Of a DNA stretch of 12,389 nucleotides, positions 6,665 through 12,389 are shown one piece after another; positions within the stretch are counted from its first letter, which is position 1; every line of letters begins with the position of its first letter. The notes under the pieces are model-generated. The model searched no databases. It worked only from the letters and a program-made list of their open reading frames with translations, and had not been told where the DNA came from. A program made the position numbers and the translations under genes. Origin of the DNA: Acidimicrobiia bacterium (GTDB lineage: Bacteria > Actinomycetota > Acidimicrobiia > Spongiisociales > UBA5794); NCBI GenBank assembly GCA_013695075.1, contig JACDBE010000049.1:1-12389 (forward strand). The letters run 5' to 3'.

Positions 6665-6771
6665 GGGGAGGGGTGGCTGCGGAGCCGCCGGCGAGGAGAC
6701 CTGCATCGAGCGGCGAGCCTGCTTCCCTCCCCCGCCGCGCTGACGCTCGGCACCCCTCCCAAAGGGAGGGG
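6665..6771. repeat. Long foldback with alternative GC-rich hairpins downstream of the amidohydrolase
   Basis: GGGAGGGGTG (6666-6675) is the exact inverse of CACCCCTCCC (6751-6760), allowing a large foldback. CCCCTCCC (6753-6760) can instead pair locally with GGGAGGGG (6764-6771) over an AAA loop, an 8-bp stem. The two structures exclude each other. No T-tract follows on either strand, so this is not a textbook terminator, though it could act as a transcript end or RNA-stability element. Confidence 0.6.
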
Positions 6772-6773
6772 AA

Positions 6774-6846
6774 ACAGACCGGCCACAGACCAACGGCGGA
6801 GGCGAGCAAAGGTCGCCGTGTATATCCAGTCGGCCCGGGCAAACAG
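6774..6846 (+). repeat. Palindromic intergenic repeat, degenerate copy E
   Basis: Only parts of the family consensus are kept: CAGACCGGCCACAGACCAACG, a GGCGGAGG block and the ending AGTCGGCCCGGGCAAACA (up to 6846), nearly identical to the ending of copy A. The centre (GGCGA...TCGCC) is rearranged. It directly precedes copy C. Confidence 0.5.
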
Positions 6847-6855
6847 ACGGCCGCC

Positions 6856-6927
6856 GTGGGGTAGGGCCCCGCGTGCGGAGGAGGCCGACCAGCGTCTGTT
6901 CGCCGGCGAAGTCGGGCGGGCAAGCAA
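6856..6927 (+). repeat. Palindromic intergenic repeat, copy C
   Basis: Begins GTGGGGTAGGGCCCC and continues TGCGGAGGAGGCCGACCA, GCGTCTGTTCGCCGGCGAA, then GTCGGGCGGGCAAGCAA. Compared with copy A the hairpin loop is deleted, leaving the 12-bp palindrome TTCGCCGGCGAA at 6899-6910. The first 40 bases closely match copy A read in reverse. Confidence 0.8.
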
Positions 6928-6956
6928 CACGACCGGTCAAGCAACCACGGCCCGCG

Positions 6957-7028
6957 ATGAGGTAGGGGCCCCATCTGCGGGAGGAGGCGAGCGCAGCTCG
7001 CCGGGTATGTCCGGCCCCGGGTAGACAA
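6957..7028 (+). repeat. Palindromic intergenic repeat, copy D
   Basis: Keeps the left block GGTAGGGGCCCCATCTGCGG with GAGGAGG and the right block CCGGCCCCGGGTAGACAA, but the centre is replaced by a different hairpin: GGCGAGC (6986-6992) with GCTCGCC (6996-7002) over GCA. It ends 6 bp from the stop of acoC and could close that transcript. Together with the foldback and copies E and C it fills the whole 400-bp gene-free stretch 6634-7033. Confidence 0.72.
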
Positions 7029-7033
7029 CGCGG

Positions 7034-8140
7034 CTAGCGTCTCAGGTGCCGGGCGAGAGTCGCGTTGACCTGTCCGGGGCGCTCGATCTGCACCATGTGG
7101 CCGCCGCCTTCGAGCACGACCACCTCGGCGCCGGCGGGGGCGGCGGCGGCATGGGCCGCCGGCACCACCCGATCGGCGCTGCCCCACATCACCAGCAGCG
7201 GCACCTGCGCCGGGTCGAGGTCGAGCACCGGCTGGTCGGCCTGCACGTCGTCGGCGGTGATGCCCGCCCGCAGCCTTGCCAACAGCTGGGGCACCCCGTC
7301 GAGCCGGATATAGCGCAGCACCTGGTCGACCATCTCTCGGCTCACGTGCGTCTGGTCGGTGTACAGCTCGGCGAGCACCGCCTTCAGGTCGCGTCGTGAC
7401 CGGGCAGAGGCGAAGCCGTCGAGGTATCCGGTGTTGATCTCGGGACCCAGCCCCACCGGGGCGATCAGCGCCAGACGCTCCACCCGATCGGGATGGTCGA
7501 TGGCCAGCCGGGCGGCGATGGCTCCTCCCAGCGAGTGACCCACCACGTCGACCCTGCCCAGCGCCAGCACCTCGCAGAACCGCTCGACGAAGCGGGCCAG
7601 GTCGGCGACGGTCTCCCCGGGGAGGAAGATCGCCGATTGGCCGTGGCCGGGCAGGTCGAGGGCCACCACGTCGAACCCCTCGGCGAGGGCGGTGGTAGTG
7701 AACAGCCAGTTGTCGAGATCGCCGCCGTAGCCATGGATGAGGAGCACGGTGCGCTCGCCGCCCCCCAACCGGCCATAGCGCACCATGATGCCGTCGACGT
7801 CGATCGTGTGGTACGCCGACGCCTCCGCCTCGTCCTCGGCCGCCGACGGCACCGCATACCCGGCCACGAAGGCGTCGATGTCATCATCGCCCACCGATTC
7901 GTCGGCGACCACCCCCAGCAGGCCCTTGACCGGATAGGTACGCCCAACCTCAGCCACGAGCCGGCGGAGCATGCCGGCGGCGGTGGCCTCGACGATGCCG
8001 CTGATCTTGTCGGTGTCCACCTCTATCAGGTCGTCGCCGACGGCCAGCTGGTCGCCTTCGGCCACCAGCACCTCCACCACCTGACCCTCCTTCATCGACA
8101 GCCCCCATTTGGGCATGACGATGGGGACGATCGGGGCCAT
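7034..8140 (-). CDS. acoC: Acetoin dehydrogenase E2-like protein: lipoyl domain fused to alpha/beta hydrolase
   Basis: The 368-aa product combines a lipoyl domain (about 4-78, lipoyl lysine K45 in VDTDKISG) with an alpha/beta hydrolase (about 112-368). The hydrolase has LLIHGYGG (133-140), nucleophile elbow GHSLGG (S203), acid in GSADRVVP (D323) and GGGHMV (H348). This architecture, lacking the subunit-binding and classic acyltransferase domains, is that of AcoC, which accepts the acetyl group from the E1 component of the acetoin cleavage system. The ATG at 8140 overlaps the acoB stop (TGATG), so translation is probably coupled; the frame is open upstream but lies inside acoB. No E3 (dihydrolipoamide dehydrogenase) gene follows; copy D of the intergenic repeat does. 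Confidence 0.9.
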   Translation of the reverse strand: MAPIVPIVMPKWGLSMKEGQVVEVLVAEGDQLAVGDDLIEVDTDKISGIVEATAAGMLRRLVAEVGRTYPVKGLLGVVADESVGDDDIDAFVAGYAVPSAAEDEAEASAYHTIDVDGIMVRYGRLGGGERTVLLIHGYGGDLDNWLFTTTALAEGFDVVALDLPGHGQSAIFLPGETVADLARFVERFCEVLALGRVDVVGHSLGGAIAARLAIDHPDRVERLALIAPVGLGPEINTGYLDGFASARSRRDLKAVLAELYTDQTHVSREMVDQVLRYIRLDGVPQLLARLRAGITADDVQADQPVLDLDPAQVPLLVMWGSADRVVPAAHAAAAPAGAEVVVLEGGGHMVQIERPGQVNATLARHLRR

Positions 8141-9153
8141 CAGGCGCCGGTGGCCACGGTGCTGCGCACTGCCTTCGCCACCCGGGCGGCGTCGGGGATG
8201 TAGGCGTCCTCCAGACCGGGGGCGAAGGGCACCGGGGTGTGCGGGGCGGTGACCATGGCGATGGGAGCTCGCAGCGACCCGAAGGCGTGTTGGGCCACCT
8301 GGGCCGACACGTCGGCGGCGATGCTGCACCTCGGATTGGCCTCGTCGACGCACACCAGGTGCCCGGTGCCCTCGACGCTCTCGATAACCGTGTCCAGGTC
8401 GAGCGGCGACAGGCTGCGCAGATCGACCACCTCGCACTCCACGCCCTCGCTGGCCAGGGTCTCCGCCGCCTCGGTCGCCTTGTGCACCATCAGCCCGTAG
8501 GCGACGATGGTGCAGTCGCCGCCCTCGCGCACCACGTTGGCCTCGCCGAGGGGGATGCTGTACGACGTCTCCGGGACCTCTCCCTCCATGTCGTACATCG
8601 CCTTGTGCTCGCAGAAGATCACCGGGTCGTCGTCACGGATGGAGCCGATGAGCAGCCCCTTGGTGTCGTACGGGGTCGACGGGCAGACCACCTTGAGCCC
8701 GGGAATGTGGGTGAACACCGGGGTCAGCATCTGGCTGTGCTGAGCGGCAGCGCGCAACCCGGCGCCCACCATCGCCCGGATCGTCACCGGGGTCACCGCC
8801 TTGCCGCCGAACATGTAGCGGAACTTGGCGGCCTGGTTGTAGATCTGGTCGAAGCAGACCCCCATGAAGTCGATGAACATCAGCTCGGCCACCGGGCGCA
8901 GCCCGCAGGTGGCAGCCCCGATGGCGGCCCCGATGTATGCCGACTCCGACAGCGGGGTGTCCAGCAGCCGATCGCCGTGCTTGGCGTACAGCCCCTTGGT
9001 GACCCCGAGGACCCCTCCCCAGGCGTCGTCCTCGCCGGGGCTGCCGGCACCGCCGACGATGTCCTCCCCCATGCAAATCACCGAGGGGTCGCGGGTCATC
9101 TCCTGATCGAGCGCCTCGTTGATCGCCTGACGCATGGTGATGGTGCGTGCCAT
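8140..9153 (-). CDS. acoB: Acetoin dehydrogenase E1 component, beta subunit
   Basis: A 337-aa TPP-dependent 2-oxoacid/acetoin dehydrogenase E1-beta subunit. Landmarks are the TMRQAINEALDQEM opening, VICMGEDI (25-32), TPLSESAYIGAAIGAA (66-81, E70 in the cofactor-proximal position), MFIDFMG, the QHSQ segment (H139), the trans-ketolase C-terminal domain (VVREGGDCTIVAYG, then VECEVVDLRSLSPLD) and TPVPFAPGLEDAYIP near the end. The start at 9153 has GGAGG upstream and lies 11 nt after the acoA stop. The strand order acoA-acoB-acoC with an AcoC-type E2 argues for acetoin rather than pyruvate or branched-chain oxoacids. Substrate is inferred from context. Confidence 0.92.
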   Translation of the reverse strand: MARTITMRQAINEALDQEMTRDPSVICMGEDIVGGAGSPGEDDAWGGVLGVTKGLYAKHGDRLLDTPLSESAYIGAAIGAATCGLRPVAELMFIDFMGVCFDQIYNQAAKFRYMFGGKAVTPVTIRAMVGAGLRAAAQHSQMLTPVFTHIPGLKVVCPSTPYDTKGLLIGSIRDDDPVIFCEHKAMYDMEGEVPETSYSIPLGEANVVREGGDCTIVAYGLMVHKATEAAETLASEGVECEVVDLRSLSPLDLDTVIESVEGTGHLVCVDEANPRCSIAADVSAQVAQHAFGSLRAPIAMVTAPHTPVPFAPGLEDAYIPDAARVAKAVRSTVATGA

Positions 9154-9164
9154 GTCTCGCCTCC

Positions 9165-10154
9165 TCAGTAGCTCACGTAGACGTCGGTGAGCAGCTCGTC
9201 GAGTTCGGGAACCGGTGCCGCCGTCGCCTCGTCGACCGCCGTCTCGATGAGGGCCCGGGCTTCTTCGTCGATGGCGTCAAGCTCGTCATCGGTGACCACC
9301 TCGGCGTCGACCACCTGGGTCCGGAACCGAACGATGCAGTCGCGGGTTGCCCGCAGGTCGTCCACCTCACCGGGGGCCCGGTAGGTCTGGGCGTCGCCCT
9401 CGAAGTGCCCGAAGAAGCGGACCATCTCGCATTCGAGCAGGCTGGGCCCACCCCCGTTGCGCGCCCGGTCGATGACGGCCCCGGCGGCCTCGTGCACCGC
9501 AAAGAAGTCGGTGCCGTCGACGGTGACCCCGGGGATGCCGAAGCCCTGGGCACGGTCGACGTACGAGTCGACGGCGACCCCGTAGTCGCGTGAGGTCGAC
9601 TCGGCGTACCCGTTGTTCTCCACCACGAAGATGACGGGCAGCTCCCACACCGCCGCCAGGTTGAGGCTCTCCAGGAACGTGCCCTGGTTGGCGCCGCCGT
9701 CACCGGTGAAGGAGACACCGACCTGCTTCGTGCCGCGCACCTTGGTGGAGAGACCGACGCCGCAGACCAGCGGCGGGCCGCCACCGACGATACCGTTCGC
9801 GCCGAGCATTCCTTTGTCCAGGTCGGCGATGTGCATAGAGCCGCCCTTGCCGCGGCAGATGCCCTCGTCCTTGCCGTAGATCTCGAACATCATCCCCTTG
9901 ACGTCGCAACCCTTGGCGATGGAGTGGCCGTGCCCGCGGTGTGTGCTCGCTACGTAGTCGTTCTCGTCGAGGTGGGCCATGACGCCAGCGGCGATGGCCT
10001 CCTCGCCCGCGTACAGGTGCACGAAGCCCGGGATCTCACCGGTCGCGAACTCCGTGTGCAACCGCTCCTCGAACTCCCGGATCGTGCGCATCGTCCGGTA
10101 AGCATCGAGCAAAGCCTCCTTGCTTAGCTCCCTCGCGCCAGCAACCTCTGTCAT
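9165..10154 (-). CDS. acoA: Acetoin dehydrogenase E1 component, alpha subunit (TPP-binding)
   Basis: A 329-aa E1-alpha subunit. It has YRTMRTIREFEERL at 19-32, HLYAGEEAIAAGV (46-58), STHRGHGHSIAKG (70-82), GKGGSMHI (102-109) and the TPP/Mg motif from GDG (151-153) to NN (180-181). It forms the cleaving enzyme with AcoB. The ATG at 10154 follows the purine-rich GGGAAAGGGGG. Its promoter lies at 10195-10223, and the promoter, leader and first 22 codons are duplicated as a decayed copy at 11254-11396. First gene of acoABC; the E3 subunit must be supplied from elsewhere. Confidence 0.92.
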   Translation of the reverse strand: MTEVAGARELSKEALLDAYRTMRTIREFEERLHTEFATGEIPGFVHLYAGEEAIAAGVMAHLDENDYVASTHRGHGHSIAKGCDVKGMMFEIYGKDEGICRGKGGSMHIADLDKGMLGANGIVGGGPPLVCGVGLSTKVRGTKQVGVSFTGDGGANQGTFLESLNLAAVWELPVIFVVENNGYAESTSRDYGVAVDSYVDRAQGFGIPGVTVDGTDFFAVHEAAGAVIDRARNGGGPSLLECEMVRFFGHFEGDAQTYRAPGEVDDLRATRDCIVRFRTQVVDAEVVTDDELDAIDEEARALIETAVDEATAAPVPELDELLTDVYVSY

Positions 10155-10194
10155 GAAGCCCCCTTTCCCAGGTGCTTATTTTGTGTGAACCGTC

Positions 10195-10223
10195 ATGATA
10201 GATCTGGCGCAAGCGCCGGTCAA
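10195..10223 (-). promoter_or_regulatory. acoA promoter (TTGACC-N17-TATCAT) with spacer dyad
   Basis: On the minus strand TTGACC (10223-10218), 17 nt and TATCAT (10200-10195). The spacer holds the dyad GGCGC-TT-GCGCC. The whole element is conserved in a second copy at 11357-11385 with the same spacing, which supports it as a real promoter. The -10 box ends 40 nt upstream of the acoA ATG. Confidence 0.7.
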
Positions 10224-10300
10224 GGTCTGTAGAGACACCGCGTCGCTCCATCTCGCCGGCGTCGCGATACGCCGCGTCCCGTTGGGCAACGAGGCCATCC

Positions 10301-11197
10301 CTAAGCCTTGCCAAGGAACCGCAAGATCCGGCCGTTGATCTCCTCTGGTCTCTCAACGAGCATAAAGTGGCCAACCCCCTCGATCAGCTCGGACTCAGAG
10401 CCTTCTCCAAGGTGAGCTGGTACCTCCTTCACTTGCTCCCCGTTAAGGCCATGACAACCGTCCTGGGTACCGTGCAGATAGAGGATAGGTTGGGTGATCG
10501 GCCGTCCCCACGCAGCTTCCTGCTCCTCCGCCCACATTGCCGAGCCCATTCGAGCAGGCTCGAATTGCCCCCAGTAGTAGCCCAGTGCGGTTTGGAAGTG
10601 GGCCGGATCTCTCAGGCACTCTTTCACGTACGGCAGATCCTCCGTCGCATCGTAGCCGGGGGACCAGTCTCCCCATATACGGTCGATAAAGGCGAAGTCG
10701 TCCGCCGATATGATCTTCTCGGCGACCGCCTGCATCTGGAAGAACCAGAAGTAGAAGGAGCGCTTGATCTGGTCGTAGCTGAACAGATTTTCTCCGAAGA
10801 CCTGGAACGGAGGTATGTTCAAGATGGCGCACCGGCGCCAGCGCGCGGGCGCGTGACCCGCGGCCCCCCAGGCGGCCACCGCCCCCCAATCGTGGGCGAT
10901 GAGCACGGCGTCGCCGTCCCCGCCGAGTGCTTCGTGGAGAGCGACCGCGTCGGCGACCATGGTGCTGGTATGAACGTGGTGGCGGTCGGCCGGAACCTCC
11001 GTCGGCGCGAATCCCCGGTTGAACGGGGCCACCGCGCGGTAGCCGGCCTCGGCCAGCTCGGGGATGAGATAGCGGTAGGTCCAAGGAGAGTCCGGGAATC
11101 CGTGCAGGCACAGCGCCAGCGGTCCCTCGCCCATCTCCAGGTAGTGAAATTGCAACCCGTTCGCTCGTACGTCACCCGTCTCGAACTCCGGCATCAT
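10301..11197 (-). CDS. Epoxide hydrolase / haloalkane dehalogenase-like alpha/beta hydrolase
   Basis: A 298-aa alpha/beta hydrolase with an aspartate nucleophile: oxyanion motif HGFPD (32-36), APFNRGFAPTEVP near 57-69, AHDWGAVAAW (D103), acid candidate D246 in HGTQDGCHG and catalytic H277 in GVGHFMLVERP. The Asp nucleophile and the cap insert (about 128-220, aromatic-rich: YFWFFQMQ, YYWGQF) are typical of epoxide hydrolases and dehalogenases; the cap tyrosines or halide-binding residues cannot be assigned by eye. Two tandem ATGs (11197 and 11194) follow GAGAAGGGAG. It lies between a BudC-like SDR and acoABC on the same strand, so it may supply or detoxify a related C4 substrate, but this is speculation. 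Its third-position bases look less GC-biased than those of the left half of the window. Confidence 0.82.
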   Translation of the reverse strand: MMPEFETGDVRANGLQFHYLEMGEGPLALCLHGFPDSPWTYRYLIPELAEAGYRAVAPFNRGFAPTEVPADRHHVHTSTMVADAVALHEALGGDGDAVLIAHDWGAVAAWGAAGHAPARWRRCAILNIPPFQVFGENLFSYDQIKRSFYFWFFQMQAVAEKIISADDFAFIDRIWGDWSPGYDATEDLPYVKECLRDPAHFQTALGYYWGQFEPARMGSAMWAEEQEAAWGRPITQPILYLHGTQDGCHGLNGEQVKEVPAHLGEGSESELIEGVGHFMLVERPEEINGRILRFLGKA

Positions 11198-11253
11198 GGC
11201 TCCCTTCTCCCGGGTTAGTTGGCGCTCGTTCTGTCCGATAATCGGCCGCTGCT

Positions 11254-11319
11254 CATCGTTCGATCAGCATCTAGCAGAGCCTACTTGCCCGGCTTTCTCG
11301 TGCCGGCAACCTCTGTCAT
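11254..11319 (-). pseudogene. Relic of a second acoA start (22 codons, nonsense at codon 13)
   Basis: From ATG at 11319 the minus strand reads MTEVAGTRKPGK-stop-ALLDADRTM, against MTEVAGARELSKEALLDAYRTM of AcoA: 16 of 22 residues agree with no gap, the stop being TAG where AcoA has GAG. Similarity fades after codon 22. Several differences are synonymous third-position changes (GCC/GCT, AGA/AGG, CTA/CTC, CGA/CGG), which suggests divergence while still coding. The leader is also shared (CCGGGAAAGGGGACTTC against CTGGGAAAGGGGGCTTC). What is left could be translated only as a 12-residue leader peptide upstream of the hydrolase gene. Confidence 0.8.
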
Positions 11320-11356
11320 GAAGTCCCCTTTCCCGGGTCCTTTTGTTCGAATAGTC

Positions 11357-11385
11357 ACGATATCCGCTGCGGGAATCCCGGTCAA
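11357..11385 (-). promoter_or_regulatory. Duplicated acoA-type promoter upstream of the alpha/beta hydrolase (TTGACC-N17-TATCGT)
   Basis: On the minus strand TTGACC (11385-11380), 17 nt and TATCGT (11362-11357). The surrounding sequence aligns with the acoA promoter: ACCTTGACCGG before, and TGAC..TTC..ACAAAA after the -10. The spacer dyad is CGGGATTCCCG, different in sequence from that of acoA. It begins about 20 bp after the stop of the SDR gene and is well placed to drive the hydrolase gene. Confidence 0.65.
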
Positions 11386-11404
11386 GGTAAGTAGCGATTG
11401 CAAG

Positions 11405-12200
11405 CTATGAGAAGATGATGCCGCCGTCGATCATGACGGATTGGCCGGTCATGTAGTCCGAGTCGTGCGAGGCGAGGTACGAGACGAAGGCCGCGACGTC
11501 CTCCGGCTCCTCGACGCGGCCCAAGGCGATCAGCTCCGAGTACTGCTGGAGCGCCTCGCCTTTCTGCAGCCCCATGTGCTCGGCGAGCTTCTCGTCGATG
11601 AGGTCCCACATAGCGGTACCGACGATGCCGGGGCAGTAGGCGTTGACTGTTATGCCGTACTCCGCCCACTCCTGCGCCGCGGCCTGGGTGAGGCCGCGCA
11701 CGGCCCACTTGGAGGCCGAGTAGTGCGCCAGCATGGCGAAGCCCTTGTGGGCGGCTATCGAAGCCGCGCCGATAATCTTGCCGCCGCTTTCTTGCCGGAT
11801 CATCTGCCGCGCCGCCGCCTGGTAACAGAGAAAGACGCCGCGCAGGTTGACTGCCATGAGCCCATCGAAGTCTTCGGGTGTGATGTCGAGGAGCGGCGCG
11901 ACGCTGAGCGATGCCGGCGTTAGCTACCATGACGTTCAGCTGTCCGAGCTCCTCGGCGACGCTGCTAACCATGCCCTCGACCTCGTCGGGATTCGACACG
12001 TCCGCGTAAACGGTCGCCGTACGCCGTCCCGCGTTGCGGATCTCCTCCGCCACCTGCTCGAGATCTTCGCCGTTTGCCTCCAGGTCGTTCACCGCCACGT
12101 CGAGCCCGTCCGATGCCAGCCGCAAGGCTATCCCCCGCCCGATGCCCCTCGCCGCGCCCGTGACCAGCGCGACCCTGGCCGAGCCGTTGCTCTCCACCAT
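11405..12200 (-). pseudogene. BudC/ButA-like acetoin reductase (2,3-butanediol dehydrogenase) SDR, frameshifted
   Basis: A classical short-chain dehydrogenase of about 264 aa if one extra base is ignored. The first part (12200 down to about 11910) has VALVTGAARGIG (10-21, NAD(P) motif TGxxxGxG), ADVSNPDEV and NVMVANAGI. The rest, in another frame, gives SVAPLLDITPEDFDGLMAVN, then GAASIAAHKG, catalytic YSASK, NAYCPGIVGTAMW, ALGRVEEPEDVAAFVSYLAS and SDYMTGQSVMIDGG. The PGIVGTAMW and DYMTGQS...IDGG parts closely recall acetoin reductase/2,3-butanediol dehydrogenase. Dropping the base at 11906 rejoins NAGIA to SVAPLLD, the expected sequence. Both parts look intact and conserved, so a very recent mutation or a base-call error is likelier than long decay. 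The ATG at 12200 has AAGGAG upstream. Confidence 0.85.
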
Positions 12201-12231
12201 GTAGTTCTCCTTCCCCTGATTATCCATACTG

Positions 12232-12261
12232 ATTATGCAGAGCACGGACAGTCCGGGTCAA
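12232..12261 (-). promoter_or_regulatory. Promoter of the SDR gene (TTGACC-N18-CATAAT) with spacer dyad
   Basis: On the minus strand TTGACC (12261-12256), 18 nt and CATAAT (12237-12232). The spacer contains the perfect dyad CGGAC-T-GTCCG. The predicted start near 12224 lies downstream of the in-frame ATG codons at 12245 and 12227, which supports translation from 12200. Confidence 0.6.
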
Positions 12262-12364
12262 GACGGGATCGTGGAAGGAATATGGGGTGCCACGGTTGCG
12301 CCTGGAGTCGGTCTCCTGAGATCTTGCACCTACGAGCAGCGACTTGAAGAGGGCGTGAGTCATG

Positions 12365-12381
12365 TGCCTTCATAGAAGGCA
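12365..12381. terminator. Small perfect hairpin near the right edge
   Basis: TGCCTTC (12365-12371) pairs with GAAGGCA (12375-12381) over ATA. There is no clear T-run, so its use as a terminator for a gene beyond the edge is uncertain. No gene is recognised between 12262 and the window end. Confidence 0.3.
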
Positions 12382-12389
12382 TGAACCCA

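Noticed and set aside
5805..6743. A 312-codon plus-strand frame overlapping the amidohydrolase
   Set aside because: It overlaps the well-supported amidohydrolase in another frame, is Arg/Gly/Ala/Pro-rich, and runs into the intergenic foldback.
6774..7028. CRISPR array suggested by the repeated units at 6774-7028
   Set aside because: Units are 72-75 bp, adjoining or nearly so rather than separated by uniform spacers, internally variable and dispersed elsewhere in both orientations; no cas genes are present.
8141..8437. N-terminal extension of acoC into acoB
   Set aside because: The open frame continues upstream, but it overlaps the acoB C-terminus and the lipoyl domain begins right after the ATG at 8140.
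8239..9171. A 310-codon plus-strand open frame opposite acoB, and similar ones opposite acoC and acoA
   Set aside because: These are antisense shadows created by codon bias of the aco genes; compositions are not protein-like and no domains are seen.
10204..10300. A protein-like stretch (DGLVAQRDAAYRDAGEMERR) on the minus strand between the hydrolase and acoA
   Set aside because: It reads pleasantly as a helix but covers the acoA -35 region, has no start with a ribosome-binding site and no family match I recognise. It could be a gene remnant, but that cannot be supported.

Overview
The window looks like a chromosomal segment of a high-GC actinobacterium. A WhiB protein, a DUF3107 protein, a GatB/YqeY-domain protein and a Ku plus stand-alone ATP-dependent ligase pair all point that way. 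The class cannot be fixed from sequence alone; an uncultured Acidimicrobiia-like lineage is plausible but is inference. No phage, transposase, CRISPR, rRNA or tRNA was seen.

Layout. (1) 1-1746: the 3' part of a Ku gene (+) converges on a stand-alone LigC/LigD-type DNA ligase (-), giving an NHEJ pair. The ligase probably shares a transcript with a YqeY-like gene (1767-2255, -). (2) 2256-5050: an Fe-S-flavoured block. It holds whiB (+), DUF3107 and an Mrp/ApbC P-loop carrier (-), and, divergent from mrp, a SufR-like HTH regulator with three C-terminal cysteines (+). (3) 5240-6633: a MIP18/PaaD-like (DUF59) protein translationally coupled (ATGA overlap) to an amidohydrolase-2 family protein. (4) 6634-7033: 400 bp without a gene, packed with repeats. 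(5) 7034-12261, all on the minus strand: an acetoin/2,3-butanediol catabolic region. In transcription order it contains a BudC/ButA-like SDR (interrupted by one extra base), a relic of a second acoA start with its own promoter, an epoxide-hydrolase-like alpha/beta hydrolase, then acoA-acoB-acoC.

How the genes work together. The SDR would interconvert 2,3-butanediol/acetoin/diacetyl, and AcoA/AcoB (TPP-dependent E1) with AcoC (lipoyl domain fused to an alpha/beta hydrolase) would cleave acetoin to acetaldehyde and acetyl-CoA. No dihydrolipoamide dehydrogenase is present here. Three minus-strand promoters in this region share TTGACC -35 boxes and dyads in the spacer.

Most notable beyond the genes: (a) a family of about 75-90 bp GC-rich palindromic intergenic repeats with five copies in the window; (b) a duplicated acoA promoter-leader-start region whose second copy is dead (GAG to TAG at codon 13); (c) the grouping of mrp, a SufR-like regulator and a DUF59 gene; (d) a DUF59-amidohydrolase pair whose hydrolase has non-canonical metal-site residues.
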